Below, piece by piece: positions 44,527 to 54,558 of a DNA stretch of 64,000 nt. Under the pieces are notes generated by a model, which was not told the DNA's origin, searched no databases, and was given only the letters and a program-made list of their open reading frames with translations. The stretch is from Aureispira sp. CCB-QB1 (GTDB taxonomy: Bacteria > Bacteroidota > Bacteroidia > Chitinophagales > Saprospiraceae): contig NZ_JHBV01000041.1 of NCBI RefSeq assembly GCF_000724545.1, positions 248,001-312,000 of the forward strand, written 5' to 3'. A program made the position numbers and the translations under genes. Position 1 is the stretch's first letter. Every line of letters starts with the position of its first letter.

Positions 44527-45591
44527 TTACGTATGTATATGATTTTCATCATCGTTTAATTTTTCACCACAATAAGGACAATATACAAAAGCCTTTCCAA
44601 AGTGCTGACTACAATCTTTATGACGATTGGTTTCTATGGTTTCATTGGTCGCCCAACTACTATCGTCACTTTTTTTGGTATTGACTTTCTGAAATTGCGC
44701 TTGTGGCAAATTCCCTTTGGGAACATAATTGTCTATTTCTTCCTCTTTGATGGTGCCATCTTCTAGCTTTTCGATAAAAGCGGAACTCAAAATACCTGCT
44801 GGCAACGCAACCAAACCAATTCCTAACAAGGCAATCAATCCCGATAGAAACTTTCCTAAAGGTGTAATCGGAAATACATCTCCGTAACCGACGGTCGTTA
44901 AGGTAGCAATTGCCCACCAAAAAGAAGCGACAATATTAGGAAACAATTCTGGTTGTTCTTGCCCTTCTACATACCACATTAAGGTAGAAGATACTAATAA
45001 TAATACGAATGTTACAAACAAAGTAATCCCTAAATCGTGTCGTTTTTCTGTAAAGACTTCTGCAACGACTGTAATCGAATTGGTAAAAGAGTTCATTTTG
45101 AAAATTCTCAACAATCGAGTAATCTTCAAAATCCGAATGAATCGAAAATCATTTTGAGCAAACTCTCTCAAACCAAAGAAAGAAGCAAAATGGAAGAAGA
45201 TTGGAGCGATTGCTATTAAATCTACAATTCCTGAACCAGAGGTGATAAATCGCCAGGCAGCCGTAGGCCAAGATACCGCATCTTTATATTTGTAATCTGC
45301 TGTAGAAACACGCAAAATGTATTCTATGGTAAAAATACCTAAAGTAATATTTTCAAACAAATTAAAATAGTAACCATATTGCTCTCTTAAATTATCAAAC
45401 GACTCCAATACAATGGCCACAATGCTTAATAGAATGAGCCCAGTAATAAACAATTCAAATGATTGGCTTCCAAAACTTTGCTCTTCTTCATTATCTATAA
45501 AGTGGTAAATATGTTCTCTTAGTCCTCGTTTTGTTGGCATAGGATCGGCGCTTTGTTGGTTATGACGAACGAACAAGTTACAAAGCTTCAC
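44527..45591 (-). CDS. Voltage-gated-type potassium channel with C-terminal zinc-ribbon-like tail
   Basis: The 354-residue protein has six membrane helices. S4 is seen as RFIRILKITRLLRIFKM (150-166) with arginine or lysine at nearly every third place, the pore helix and filter as FWWAIATLTTVGYGD (224-238), and the S6 helix follows with LVALPAGILSS. The filter TVGYGD marks potassium selectivity. After S6 the cytoplasmic tail ends with C327, H330, C338 and C341 (CSQHFGKAFVYCPYCGEKL), which looks like a small zinc ribbon and is not part of the usual channel. The ATG at residue 18 (45540) is an alternative start. Regulation by metal or redox is a possible role of the tail. Confidence 0.85.
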   Translation of the reverse strand: MKLCNLFVRHNQQSADPMPTKRGLREHIYHFIDNEEEQSFGSQSFELFITGLILLSIVAIVLESFDNLREQYGYYFNLFENITLGIFTIEYILRVSTADYKYKDAVSWPTAAWRFITSGSGIVDLIAIAPIFFHFASFFGLREFAQNDFRFIRILKITRLLRIFKMNSFTNSITVVAEVFTEKRHDLGITLFVTFVLLLVSSTLMWYVEGQEQPELFPNIVASFWWAIATLTTVGYGDVFPITPLGKFLSGLIALLGIGLVALPAGILSSAFIEKLEDGTIKEEEIDNYVPKGNLPQAQFQKVNTKKSDDSSWATNETIETNRHKDCSQHFGKAFVYCPYCGEKLNDDENHIHT

Positions 45592-46065
45592 ACAAAAAAC
45601 AAAAGGCTACTCACTTATTTTAGGATTAAAGATGCGATGGGCAAACCTCACTTTTGTTGGGCAAGATTTTTGAACTAATCGGAAAACATTTGTTAAGCAA
45701 TTGATTAGTGCATACTTTGATAGTGCCATTACTTGCTCAAATCTTGTTCTTAAGTAATCGTTCAAAAAAATAATCCCATTTTTTGTTCTTATTTTTTCTG
45801 ACCTCTTACTTAGAATCTTCATAAGATTTCTTTATATGCTTTTGGGTTGCCTGAAAACGATATTTTTTTTAGATTTATCAAATGCTTTTCTCATTATTAC
45901 AATTATGAACCACACAATGACTCCCCCTTCTTGCCCTTTTAGAACAAGTGTTCCTTAAGTTTAGTACCTACCTCTAACAGTATATACCGACAGTTAATGC
46001 TCTTACTAAGCTAAAGTGTCATACAATAAACCATTCTACACCATACTCGAATCGATTCACAAACA
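45592..46065. other. Intergenic gap, 474 bases
   Basis: The gap separates divergent genes and should contain both promoters. A 71-codon leftward frame at 45607-45822 has no recognisable feature and is not called. No hairpin terminator or repeat copy is visible, and no RNA gene is recognised. Confidence 0.4.
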
Positions 46066-48468
46066 ATGCATTCATTTTTTACATTTATTTTTCTATTTTT
46101 TTGTCTTTCTACCCATGCCCAATTCATTGTGGAAGGTAGCATTATAGATGCCGAAACCAAAGAAGCTTTACCCTTTGTTAATATTACATTTAACCACAAT
46201 ATTCAACTAGGCACAACTTCTGATATTGACGGTCAATTTAAGTTAGAACATCACGAAATCATTACTAGTGCACAACTCAGCTATGTTGGTTATCAAAATA
46301 AAAATATTGCCCTAAAAATATCTGAGACACCGTTCTTGCTTGAAATGGAAAGAACAGATGTTGCTTTAGAAGAAATTGTTGTCATAGCAGGAGAAAATCC
46401 AGCGTACCGCATTATAAGAAAAGCGGCTAAAAATAGAAACGTACATGACCCTAAAAAAGTGCCCACCTATACCTATGATAGTTATAATAAAATGCGCGTT
46501 TTTGACCAACACAATCACCCTAGAAAGGTAGCTCCCAAAGACTCTGTTGATCATAATTCGATTGATTTCTATTATACTATGATGGAAATTATTTCGAAGG
46601 TTCAATACATTGCTCCTGACAAAATCCAAGAAACAATTATTGCCAGCAAACTTTCAGGCTTTAAAGACCCTACCTTTGTTACAGCGATTGCTGAAATACA
46701 GCCTACTAGTTTTCACAAAGATAATTTCTTGATTTTAGACAAAGAATACCTTAATCCGATTAGCAGTGGCTGTATCAAAAAGTACGAATACCGTTTAGAA
46801 GATACGCTTTATCAAGAGCAAGATACGGTGTATATGATTCGCTTTTTTCCTAGAAAAAATAAAACCTTTGATGCTTTAAAAGGCGTTTTGTACATCAACA
46901 CCAATGGGTATGCCATACAAAATGTATTGGCGGAACCTGCTCAGAAGCAAAAAATACATCTCAAAATTGAACAGCAATATACTTTAATTGATCATCAGAA
47001 GTGGTTTCCTTCTCAATTAAACTTTGAAGTTGAGCTTGCCCCTAGAAAAGTAGATACCTTTACTATTCAAGGAAAAAGGTATATTACCAATGTCAACTTA
47101 CATCCTCATCTTCATCCCAAAGATTTTGGATTAAACAAAGTTACGATCAATGATGATGCGCACAACAAAGACAGTACCTTTTGGATTGAAAATAGAACGC
47201 ATCAACTCACTGTCAAAGAAGCAAAAACGTACCAAGTCTTAGACAAAATTGGACGACAACTTCCCTTAGATTTGCTAATGGCATCCATCAATGAATTAGA
47301 AGATGAGCGCATTCAGTTGGATTGGCTATCGGTCAATTACACGCAAATTTTAGAATTTAATTTGCACGAACAGTTTCGCTTAGGGCTCGGATTGTACAGC
47401 AGTTACAAATGGAATCCTTATTTTTCTGTAGGCGGTTATTTTGCCTACGGTTTTAAAGATAAAGAGTGGAAATACGGTGGAAGTATTACGTTTCGACCTG
47501 CTCCCAAAAAAGACTTTGGCTTTCAAATTAGCTATGTAAACGACATTTTGGAACCTGCTGCAATCATTCAAAATACCCATTCTCTATCCAAAAAAGTATT
47601 GCCTAGTCAAAGCTTTACTCGCAGAAACGTTTTAGACCAAATGGACCGTACCTATGAATTTGAAATATCTGGCTATTTCCGTTCTTTTCGTTATTTACGA
47701 ACACGCATATTGGGCAATTGGAGTTATAAAATACCTTTGTATGACTACCGTTTTGTTGCTGATAATGAAATCCTACAAAAATTCAAATTTGCGCGGATAG
47801 GTATTCAATTTCGCTTTGCTTACAAGGAAGATTTTGTAAAAATGGGCAGCAGTAATATGAGTTTACGCAATCGTTATCCCGTCGTTTATTTGAGCTACAC
47901 CAAAGGTTTAAAAGGCATTATGGATGGAGGTTTTGATTACCACAAAATTGTTGGAGGTTTAGAAAGCAGCTTTTTTGTGAAAGGATTGGGAAGAACCTCT
48001 TGGTTTGCGCAAGCAGGTTGGGTTGGTGGCGAAACACCCTATTCTATTTTATTTAATGGTCGAGGGAGTTACGACCGTTGGCGTATGTTTCTAATCAAAA
48101 ACACCTTTCAAACCATGCGCCCCAATGAATTTTTGGTCAATTCATTTGCCTACCTATTTATAGAACATAATTTTGGAAGTTTGCTCTTCAACACCCCTAC
48201 GTTTAAACCTGAAGTAAAGCTATATCAAGCCATTGGTTTTGGCTGGCTTGATCACCCAGAACATCACGAGGGAATTGCTGTCCAAGATTTGAGAAAAGGC
48301 TATTTTGAAAGTGGCATTATGTTAGCTAATTTAATACGGTTGCCGATGTTTAACTTTGGCTATTTCGGGCTTGGCGTAGGCGCTTTTGTTCGTTATGGTT
48401 CTTATCATTTGCCCCAAAACTTATTGGATAACTTTGCCTTTAAAATTGACATGACAGCTACTTTTTAA
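46066..48468 (+). CDS. DUF5686 outer membrane protein with CarboxypepD_reg-like domain
   Basis: The 800-residue protein has a signal peptide (residues 1-18, ending THAQ), a CarboxypepD_reg-like beta domain at about 20-105 (VEGSIIDAETKEALPFVNI and LSYVGYQNKNI), then a short EEIVVIAGENPAYRIIRKAA link, and a DUF5686 region from about 120 to the end. The last 400 residues have alternating strands with aromatic ends and finish in a final MTATF strand, as in outer membrane barrels. The family is common in Bacteroidota and its cargo is unknown. The lipoprotein gene downstream begins 65 bases later. Confidence 0.85.
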   Translation: MHSFFTFIFLFFCLSTHAQFIVEGSIIDAETKEALPFVNITFNHNIQLGTTSDIDGQFKLEHHEIITSAQLSYVGYQNKNIALKISETPFLLEMERTDVALEEIVVIAGENPAYRIIRKAAKNRNVHDPKKVPTYTYDSYNKMRVFDQHNHPRKVAPKDSVDHNSIDFYYTMMEIISKVQYIAPDKIQETIIASKLSGFKDPTFVTAIAEIQPTSFHKDNFLILDKEYLNPISSGCIKKYEYRLEDTLYQEQDTVYMIRFFPRKNKTFDALKGVLYINTNGYAIQNVLAEPAQKQKIHLKIEQQYTLIDHQKWFPSQLNFEVELAPRKVDTFTIQGKRYITNVNLHPHLHPKDFGLNKVTINDDAHNKDSTFWIENRTHQLTVKEAKTYQVLDKIGRQLPLDLLMASINELEDERIQLDWLSVNYTQILEFNLHEQFRLGLGLYSSYKWNPYFSVGGYFAYGFKDKEWKYGGSITFRPAPKKDFGFQISYVNDILEPAAIIQNTHSLSKKVLPSQSFTRRNVLDQMDRTYEFEISGYFRSFRYLRTRILGNWSYKIPLYDYRFVADNEILQKFKFARIGIQFRFAYKEDFVKMGSSNMSLRNRYPVVYLSYTKGLKGIMDGGFDYHKIVGGLESSFFVKGLGRTSWFAQAGWVGGETPYSILFNGRGSYDRWRMFLIKNTFQTMRPNEFLVNSFAYLFIEHNFGSLLFNTPTFKPEVKLYQAIGFGWLDHPEHHEGIAVQDLRKGYFESGIMLANLIRLPMFNFGYFGLGVGAFVRYGSYHLPQNLLDNFAFKIDMTATF

Positions 48469-48533
48469 GGAGCTTTGCTTTGTTAAGCACTAAAATCGAC
48501 TTATGCTCTTACAACAACTAAAATAACCAGATT

Positions 48534-49572
48534 ATGAGATTCTTCTTTTTACTATCAATACTTTCTATTTTTTTGGGTGCTTGTGGTACGAATATTATGA
48601 CCTTAAGTGTAACAGAACCCGCCCCCGTTACCATTCCAGCAGATGTACGAAAAGCAGCTATCATTGCTCGGACGAAAGTAACCAAGGACAATGATGTGTT
48701 AAACAAAATCGATCAAGTACTCTCCATTGAAGGCAAGGTCTTAGATAGTTTGGGCGCACAAGCCTGTTTAGTGGGACTTTACGACGATTTGATACAAAAC
48801 CAACGCTTCGATTCTGTTGTACTCCTAGATAGTTTCGAATTAGAAAATCCAAATTTGAGGCAAGCAGCAGCCCCCTTGAATTGGAATAAAGTAGCAGCAA
48901 TTTGTCAAGCTCAACAAGTTGATTTACTTTTTTGTTTTAGAACATTACGACACAGACACAAAGATTGCCTATAGTACGGCTCCTGTTACCATTACGACTC
49001 CCATTGGGCTAGAAGTCCCTGGCTTAGAGCATCAAGCTCAAGTTACTACCTTTATCAATACTACTTGGCGAATTTACGATCCACTTACTAAAACCATTTA
49101 TGACGAGTTTCCAGGAACGAGACGTTTTGTTTCAGTTGGTAAAGGCATTAATCCTACCGTTGCCATTCAAGCCATCAAAAACCGAAAAAACTTGGTAGAA
49201 CAAAACAGCCGTGAAATTGGCAGTCTGTATGCTAGACGATTACTTCCTTATCGAATTCGAGTCTCTAGAGATTACTTTGTAGGTGGAAGTCCCAATTTTA
49301 AAATTGCCAAACGTAGAGCACAAACGGGCAATTGGGATGGCGCCGCAGAACTTTGGCTACAAGAGTCTAAAAGCGATAAACGAATTCCTGCTGGCAGAGG
49401 TGCTTATAATATGGCTATTAGTAATGAAATCAATGGCAATCTAGAAGAAGCTATTCGCTGGGCACAGAAAGCCTATGAAGACTACAATATTCGTGAAGCT
49501 TTGGATTATGTTAAGATTCTACACAATCGCCAAGCAAAACGCCGCTTGTTGGAAGTGCAAGACAGGCAATAA
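48534..49572 (+). pseudogene. DUF6340 family lipoprotein, split by a one-base frameshift
   Basis: The 5' frame (48534-48974) begins with a lipoprotein signal (FLGACGTN, C17) and the family start SVTEPAPVTIPADVRK. Its reading is good up to QVDLLF, after which the same frame gives an arginine-rich tail and soon stops. The +1 frame carries on at once with VLEHYDTDTKIAY and reads through to 49572 with helical TPR-like segments (ARRAQTGNWDGAAELWL-type and NEINGNLEEAIRWAQKAY). The switch falls in a run of six T residues at 48928-48933; five T residues would restore one frame of about 345 codons. A sequencing error, a true mutation or slippage at the T run are all possible. It lies downstream of DUF5686. 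Confidence 0.8.
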
Positions 49573-49593
49573 TAATTAACTTTTTTACTAAAA

Positions 49594-49629
49594 AACAGGA
49601 GCGATGCCCATTGAGGTATCGCTCCTGTT
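49594..49629. terminator. Strong hairpin between convergent genes
   Basis: A 15-bp stem (49594-49608 with 49615-49629, one G-U pair) lies 22 bases after the DUF6340 stop and 40 bases from the stop of the leftward gene. The T tracts on either side are short, so it may serve both directions. Confidence 0.7.
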
Positions 49630-49668
49630 CATTAAATAATTTATTATTAGCCAATAGACGTATGTGCT

Positions 49669-51387
49669 CTAAACGACCGTAGACATAATGCCTCCACCTA
49701 TGGCAGCAGCAGCAGACATTAATATAGTGGCAACAAGCCACCATGATGCGGATACCGCTGCTTGACGCAAATGCTCTGCATGAATCACTAATTTGCGCTC
49801 TGTGTTATTTACGGTGCTTGTTATTTTATCATTTACCTTGTTCAATTTCAATGTCAAATCGTTTTTAGCACTTTCTACCATATCAGCTAAATTATTGATA
49901 TCCTTTTTATCAATCCATGGTGTGTTCGTTAATAAAGCCACCAATGTATTTCTATCAAAAGTATTTAAACGATGTTTTAAGATATCCAAACTATCATTAG
50001 GATTATTCAATACATTTTTGACATCTGCTTTCAGTAAATGATATTGCAATTCAGGCGCATCCGTTGTATCTATAAATGCTCGAACCTTATTTTCAAAAGA
50101 TGCCAATAGATTCTCAATTTCTGGATCTTCATTCGTAATTCCCAAACGCTCTCTAGTGGTAACGATACTTGATTCAATCCGAGTAGCATATTCTTCAATC
50201 TTGCTGCGCTCCAAAGATGTATTTTCATCCAGTAGATTGATAATATCTTTTCGTTTCCATGTCCCCATTTTATCAAACAAGCGATTTATTTTTCCTTGTG
50301 GATTATTCATAAAATCGCTCCACAATTCTTGTATTCTCTCTGGACTCATGTCCCTATCCGTATTCGTTCGGATTTTATGTTTGATTTCATCAATTTTTTG
50401 ATCAACATTCTCTTCGTCTACAGGTGATAATTCAAGCACATTGAGCAAACTCTCTTGCCAATCATTTCCATCATTATAGGCATCTTTAATTTCTGCCAAT
50501 AAGCGTTTTAATTCGTCTACTTTCTTCTGCCCTTCTTCTGTATCGGTATTTCCAGCAGTTTGTATAGCTCCATTAATAATTGTCTGAACCGCCATCCATT
50601 TTGCAGCACTAGATTTTGAATTGGCATCTTTTCCCACACTAGCAGCGATTTTTTTCAAATCTTTCTTTAGTGTTTTATAACTCGGCATATTTTTATTTTG
50701 CTGATCAACAAAGTTTTTAATGCTATTCATCACCCCCTTCATATCAAACTCACTAGAAAATTCCTTTCTCGCTTTCTCGATTGTTCTATCTACCAATTTT
50801 TGAGCTTTTTTTTCTGGTGATGTACTAAACATAGAAGCTATTTTGCTCCCAGATGCTTTTATTCCAGCTATAGCCGTGCCGATCAAGCCACCTAATGCAG
50901 TCCCAACCATTTTGCTTTCCAAGTAAAATAGGAGCATAAAAAAAGTAGCCCAAATTACCAACGATAAACTAATGCTTGTTACACTACTTGCCATAGGCAC
51001 CAATTTTAAAGCAAAAAACGTTGCTCCAAGTAAGGATAAAGCAACCGTCAACATATTCCAAACACCAATTCCAGATGTCACTTTCACGCCCATAGGAATA
51101 GATTTCTCTAATCGGTCGTCGTCATCATCCTCTTCAGTATCTCCAAGATGATCGTACTTATATTCTGCATAACTTTTTTTTAGATTTCCAACAGTAGTCA
51201 CCCCTGCTGCAACAGAAAGAACCGTTAAAAAAAATTGAAAACCAAGTGCCAATAATACTCCTGACAAGATGACCATTAAATACCTTGGATAGCCTGTTTG
51301 TACAGGTACAGTCACGTCAACATCTTGTGCCCATACCGTTTGTGTCAATAAGATGATAATAAATAACAGATTAAATAGTTTTTTCAT
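49669..51387 (-). CDS. Membrane protein with repeated helical units, unknown function
   Basis: The 572-residue protein has a signal peptide (residues 1-20, ending TVWAQ), membrane helices at about 35-60, 108-130, 138-157 and 548-568, and a long helical region between. An acidic patch EEDDDDD lies at 85-91. Two related units of about 48 residues start at NNP (361 and 461): the first has WKRKDIINLLDENTSLERSK, the second FDRNTLVALLTNTPWIDKKD. Each ends in a helix of the A-x-x-[IV]-E-S style. I know of similar repeats in large membrane proteins but no assigned function. It is transcribed leftward, and the next upstream gene, of 959 residues, is on the same strand with 163 bases between. Confidence 0.6.
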   Translation of the reverse strand: MKKLFNLLFIIILLTQTVWAQDVDVTVPVQTGYPRYLMVILSGVLLALGFQFFLTVLSVAAGVTTVGNLKKSYAEYKYDHLGDTEEDDDDDRLEKSIPMGVKVTSGIGVWNMLTVALSLLGATFFALKLVPMASSVTSISLSLVIWATFFMLLFYLESKMVGTALGGLIGTAIAGIKASGSKIASMFSTSPEKKAQKLVDRTIEKARKEFSSEFDMKGVMNSIKNFVDQQNKNMPSYKTLKKDLKKIAASVGKDANSKSSAAKWMAVQTIINGAIQTAGNTDTEEGQKKVDELKRLLAEIKDAYNDGNDWQESLLNVLELSPVDEENVDQKIDEIKHKIRTNTDRDMSPERIQELWSDFMNNPQGKINRLFDKMGTWKRKDIINLLDENTSLERSKIEEYATRIESSIVTTRERLGITNEDPEIENLLASFENKVRAFIDTTDAPELQYHLLKADVKNVLNNPNDSLDILKHRLNTFDRNTLVALLTNTPWIDKKDINNLADMVESAKNDLTLKLNKVNDKITSTVNNTERKLVIHAEHLRQAAVSASWWLVATILMSAAAAIGGGIMSTVV

Positions 51388-51550
51388 TTTTTATATTGAT
51401 TTTTGATTAGCTAATATTTTTAATATCAACAAATTAAACACAAAATAATGTGCTTTAAATTTAAATGTGTGTTATAATAACTAAAACACATATTCATCAA
51501 AAATGTTTAAAAAATGTTAAAATATTTTGTTTTCTAAAATTTTATACTTA

Positions 51551-54430
51551 TCACAACCAATGTGCTTTAAATTGTTTCCATTTTGATTTATCAACCCCCT
51601 TTAAATTTCCTATTTTTCCTTCCTTAGCAGTAGCTTTTAAGATACCATTCTGCCATTCAAAAATAATCCAATCTGCATTTTTCAAAAGCCACCCATAGGT
51701 TAGTATTAATCCTTTTTCATGCACTTCGACTACCACTTTTCCTTTTGCCCGATACCCCTTTTCCCCTTTACTTTTTATCTTTAAATAACTACCTTGACTA
51801 GTCCAAGCATTCTCATCATTATTCCAAATCAATGTCATTGAGTCTAAGCTGTAATTAAAAGTATCATGTATAACAAAGGTTCCCGTCAGATCTTCGATAT
51901 AAGCATCGGATTCTATCGTCAGTACGGAGTCGTGCAAGTGCAAAAAAGCATTTCCTATTCTAATAGGCGTTATGTGAATCAAATGTAGTAAGCCGTGATT
52001 CAAATCGTATCTTCCTTTAGAAGCATAAAAAGGAAAGCTGAGCTTGCTCCCTTCCCTTTTAATAACAACTTTCCCTCCTTCTTGTTCTGGCTCTAAGTAA
52101 AGTAAATTGCTTTGCCAATCCCAATCAAGTTCCTTGCAATTTGCGACATAGCCATTATAAGGAAAAGCAACAATCGTATTTTTATCTTGGCAAACAAACC
52201 TTGCCTTTTCTCTTTCAAAATCCAATTCCATCCGAATACGCTCGCATTCAATACCAAATTGATCCACCCCTTTTATTTTTAGTAACAAATCGACCGAATT
52301 AGACGTCAATCTGCTTGCTCCTATCTTATAATCTCCATCAGGATTCGATACAATGACCGCTTGTTCCCAATCCAAGGTTCCTTTGCCTACAGTCTCTTTG
52401 GCTCCTATTTGCAACTGCCCATCTAACTTATAAATTTGATTGTTATAATAAAAATGAAATGGAAAGCCCTCTGTAAAAAGAGAGTTTAAATACATACAAT
52501 TCTCATAAGGCTTCCACAACATTCGAAGATGTGTTGCCTTTATTTTAGGACAAATCATGGTCTTCCTTACGATCAAACTATCTACCTGTTTTGCAATAAC
52601 TTGTTCAGGCTGAAAATTAAAAACATCACAACCCAATGTAGCGTTTAGATAAGTCAACCGACCATTCCCCTCTAAGCCTTTGTTAGAAAGTTTAATTTGT
52701 CCTGAAAACATTCCTTTTCCGCCAATATTTCCCTTCCAATAAATTGGAATTCTCTTACCTATAATCGTTGTATCAAAGCCTAAAGATAAATCGGATAATT
52801 GTATTGTTAAATGATTATTTAAAACAGGTAAAATTTTGGATGAGTAAAATTTTCCTTTAAAAATAAAATCTTTTAAATTAAGGTCATTCAGTTGTTTTAA
52901 ATAAAAAGGCTCCAACTCAAAATAAAAATTCTTGCGAGGATAAATTACGTTTTGATTGTTTGTAGTAGGTTCATAATATGCTTTCGTTTTAGAAGTTAGC
53001 ACCAAAACAGGGGCATCAACAGTTGTTGTCTGCTCTTTAGGTTGATGGTAAAAAGAATCCATCAACAAATAACCACTCCCTTCTTCTATTGCAGTTGGAA
53101 TGTACTCTAATTTATGGGTAGGTTTTCCTTTTTCATCCAAAGCCCTTTTTAGGGTAATAACAGGCGGCTCTATCCTCCATTCATTTTGAATTCTAGCTCG
53201 CTTGTAAATCGCCAACTGTAAACGATTTATTTTCGGCAAATTGACTTGATAACCTTGATAATTAAACTGGATATTACGACCACTAAAACAGGTCTTACCA
53301 ACATAAAGCTGCCCGTCAAACTTAAGATTTCGATAAGGTAATAAAGACAGATTACCCCTTGGCACTGCTACTACTTGCTGAGGCATACTCAAAATGACAT
53401 TTTTCACATTAGGAACAAGCAACTCTTGCGTTTCCATATTTAAAACGACACGCCCTTCTTCGGTACAAAATTTCAAATGATCATAATCTGATATTGACTC
53501 TTGATTTATTGCTGCCACATAATGAAATAATTTTTGTTGCAACTGTACCTGTTTCGTTGATTCCTCATAAATTAAAAACCCATCCTTGACCATTCTCCAA
53601 TAAAGTGGCAGTACTACATTTTCTTCCAATACAGTATTGGAAAACAATTGCTTCAGGTCTTGCACATTGATGCCTGCAAATTTAAAAACTAAGGGATAAC
53701 CTTTTTGGAAAACTCTAAAATCTTCTTGTTCTCTTATTATTTTAAATGTTGGATTTTTCTCGGCTTTTTTTACCTCATCTTCATCCATCAAAACAACTCC
53801 TTCTAAGCGTTTGTCTAATAGTAAAGCAAGTTCTTGTACATCAAACCAAACCTTTTCTTTTTTCATTTTTTGAGCATACAAAGCCATTTTCACTAAAGGA
53901 TTGGTCGTTCCCAACCCTTGATAAGCTTCCATTAAAGCTGCATTAAAATAATTAAAAGATGTAATGCATATAGCACTTTTTTCATTCACCAAATACAGTT
54001 TCTTTCGTTTTATTTGCCACTCTATAATTGGAACTTCTAGCTCTACTTGGTGTAGTGTACTGATGTAATAAGGTGGGTAATTTCCTGTTGCAGGAATTTC
54101 TGTTCTAAGAGTATAGTTTTCCCTACTGTATTGAAAAAACACATTTGAATGAACAATAGAGTCTATCTGTCCTTCGGAGTGATGCAAATAGAGTGTAATT
54201 TTTCCTTCTTCCGCTCGAATGTATTGATCTTGAACATCAAATTTCTGACTTCTACAAACTGCTAGCACATTTCCCCTCCCATCTTTCAGCACAACTTCCC
54301 ATAAAAGATTAGAAGGCTGTTCGTTTCTTATCAGCTCATAATGAACCATTGTATCCAACTGCTGTGCAGTTGCCATTCCCCCGACAGCAAGCCAATACAC
54401 AAAACACCATAAAAACGGAAACTTCTTCAT
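51551..54430 (-). CDS. Large secreted beta-rich protein of unknown function
   Basis: The 959-residue protein has a signal peptide (residues 1-22, ending MATAQ) and no other membrane segment. It is built of alternating short strands, with repeated segments such as GKFYSSKILPVLNNHLTIQL, KATHLRMLWKPYENCMYLNS and LDWDWQSNLLYLEPE; these LxW-x-x-x-x-x-LYL/MYL units occur several times. The style suggests a long beta-solenoid or stacked-sheet protein with a role at the cell surface or in the periplasm. I recognise no family. It lies 163 bases upstream of the 572-residue membrane protein gene on the same strand and could be its partner. Confidence 0.6.
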   Translation of the reverse strand: MKKFPFLWCFVYWLAVGGMATAQQLDTMVHYELIRNEQPSNLLWEVVLKDGRGNVLAVCRSQKFDVQDQYIRAEEGKITLYLHHSEGQIDSIVHSNVFFQYSRENYTLRTEIPATGNYPPYYISTLHQVELEVPIIEWQIKRKKLYLVNEKSAICITSFNYFNAALMEAYQGLGTTNPLVKMALYAQKMKKEKVWFDVQELALLLDKRLEGVVLMDEDEVKKAEKNPTFKIIREQEDFRVFQKGYPLVFKFAGINVQDLKQLFSNTVLEENVVLPLYWRMVKDGFLIYEESTKQVQLQQKLFHYVAAINQESISDYDHLKFCTEEGRVVLNMETQELLVPNVKNVILSMPQQVVAVPRGNLSLLPYRNLKFDGQLYVGKTCFSGRNIQFNYQGYQVNLPKINRLQLAIYKRARIQNEWRIEPPVITLKRALDEKGKPTHKLEYIPTAIEEGSGYLLMDSFYHQPKEQTTTVDAPVLVLTSKTKAYYEPTTNNQNVIYPRKNFYFELEPFYLKQLNDLNLKDFIFKGKFYSSKILPVLNNHLTIQLSDLSLGFDTTIIGKRIPIYWKGNIGGKGMFSGQIKLSNKGLEGNGRLTYLNATLGCDVFNFQPEQVIAKQVDSLIVRKTMICPKIKATHLRMLWKPYENCMYLNSLFTEGFPFHFYYNNQIYKLDGQLQIGAKETVGKGTLDWEQAVIVSNPDGDYKIGASRLTSNSVDLLLKIKGVDQFGIECERIRMELDFEREKARFVCQDKNTIVAFPYNGYVANCKELDWDWQSNLLYLEPEQEGGKVVIKREGSKLSFPFYASKGRYDLNHGLLHLIHITPIRIGNAFLHLHDSVLTIESDAYIEDLTGTFVIHDTFNYSLDSMTLIWNNDENAWTSQGSYLKIKSKGEKGYRAKGKVVVEVHEKGLILTYGWLLKNADWIIFEWQNGILKATAKEGKIGNLKGVDKSKWKQFKAHWL

Positions 54431-54558
54431 AGACTTGTATTTAATCCCTCTCGCTCAAAATTAAAGCCATAAGGTATTATCAATATACAAATTTACGTTT
54501 AAAGTTATCAGGTTATACGCCTCTACTATTTATGAAAAGAACAACCACACATCCCCTA

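Noticed and set aside
45607-45822. A 71-codon leftward frame before the channel gene
   Set aside because: It has no signal peptide, motif or composition of a gene, and it lies in a divergent promoter gap.
50156-50401. Frames antisense to the 572-residue protein
   Set aside because: They are shadows of a long coherent helical protein.
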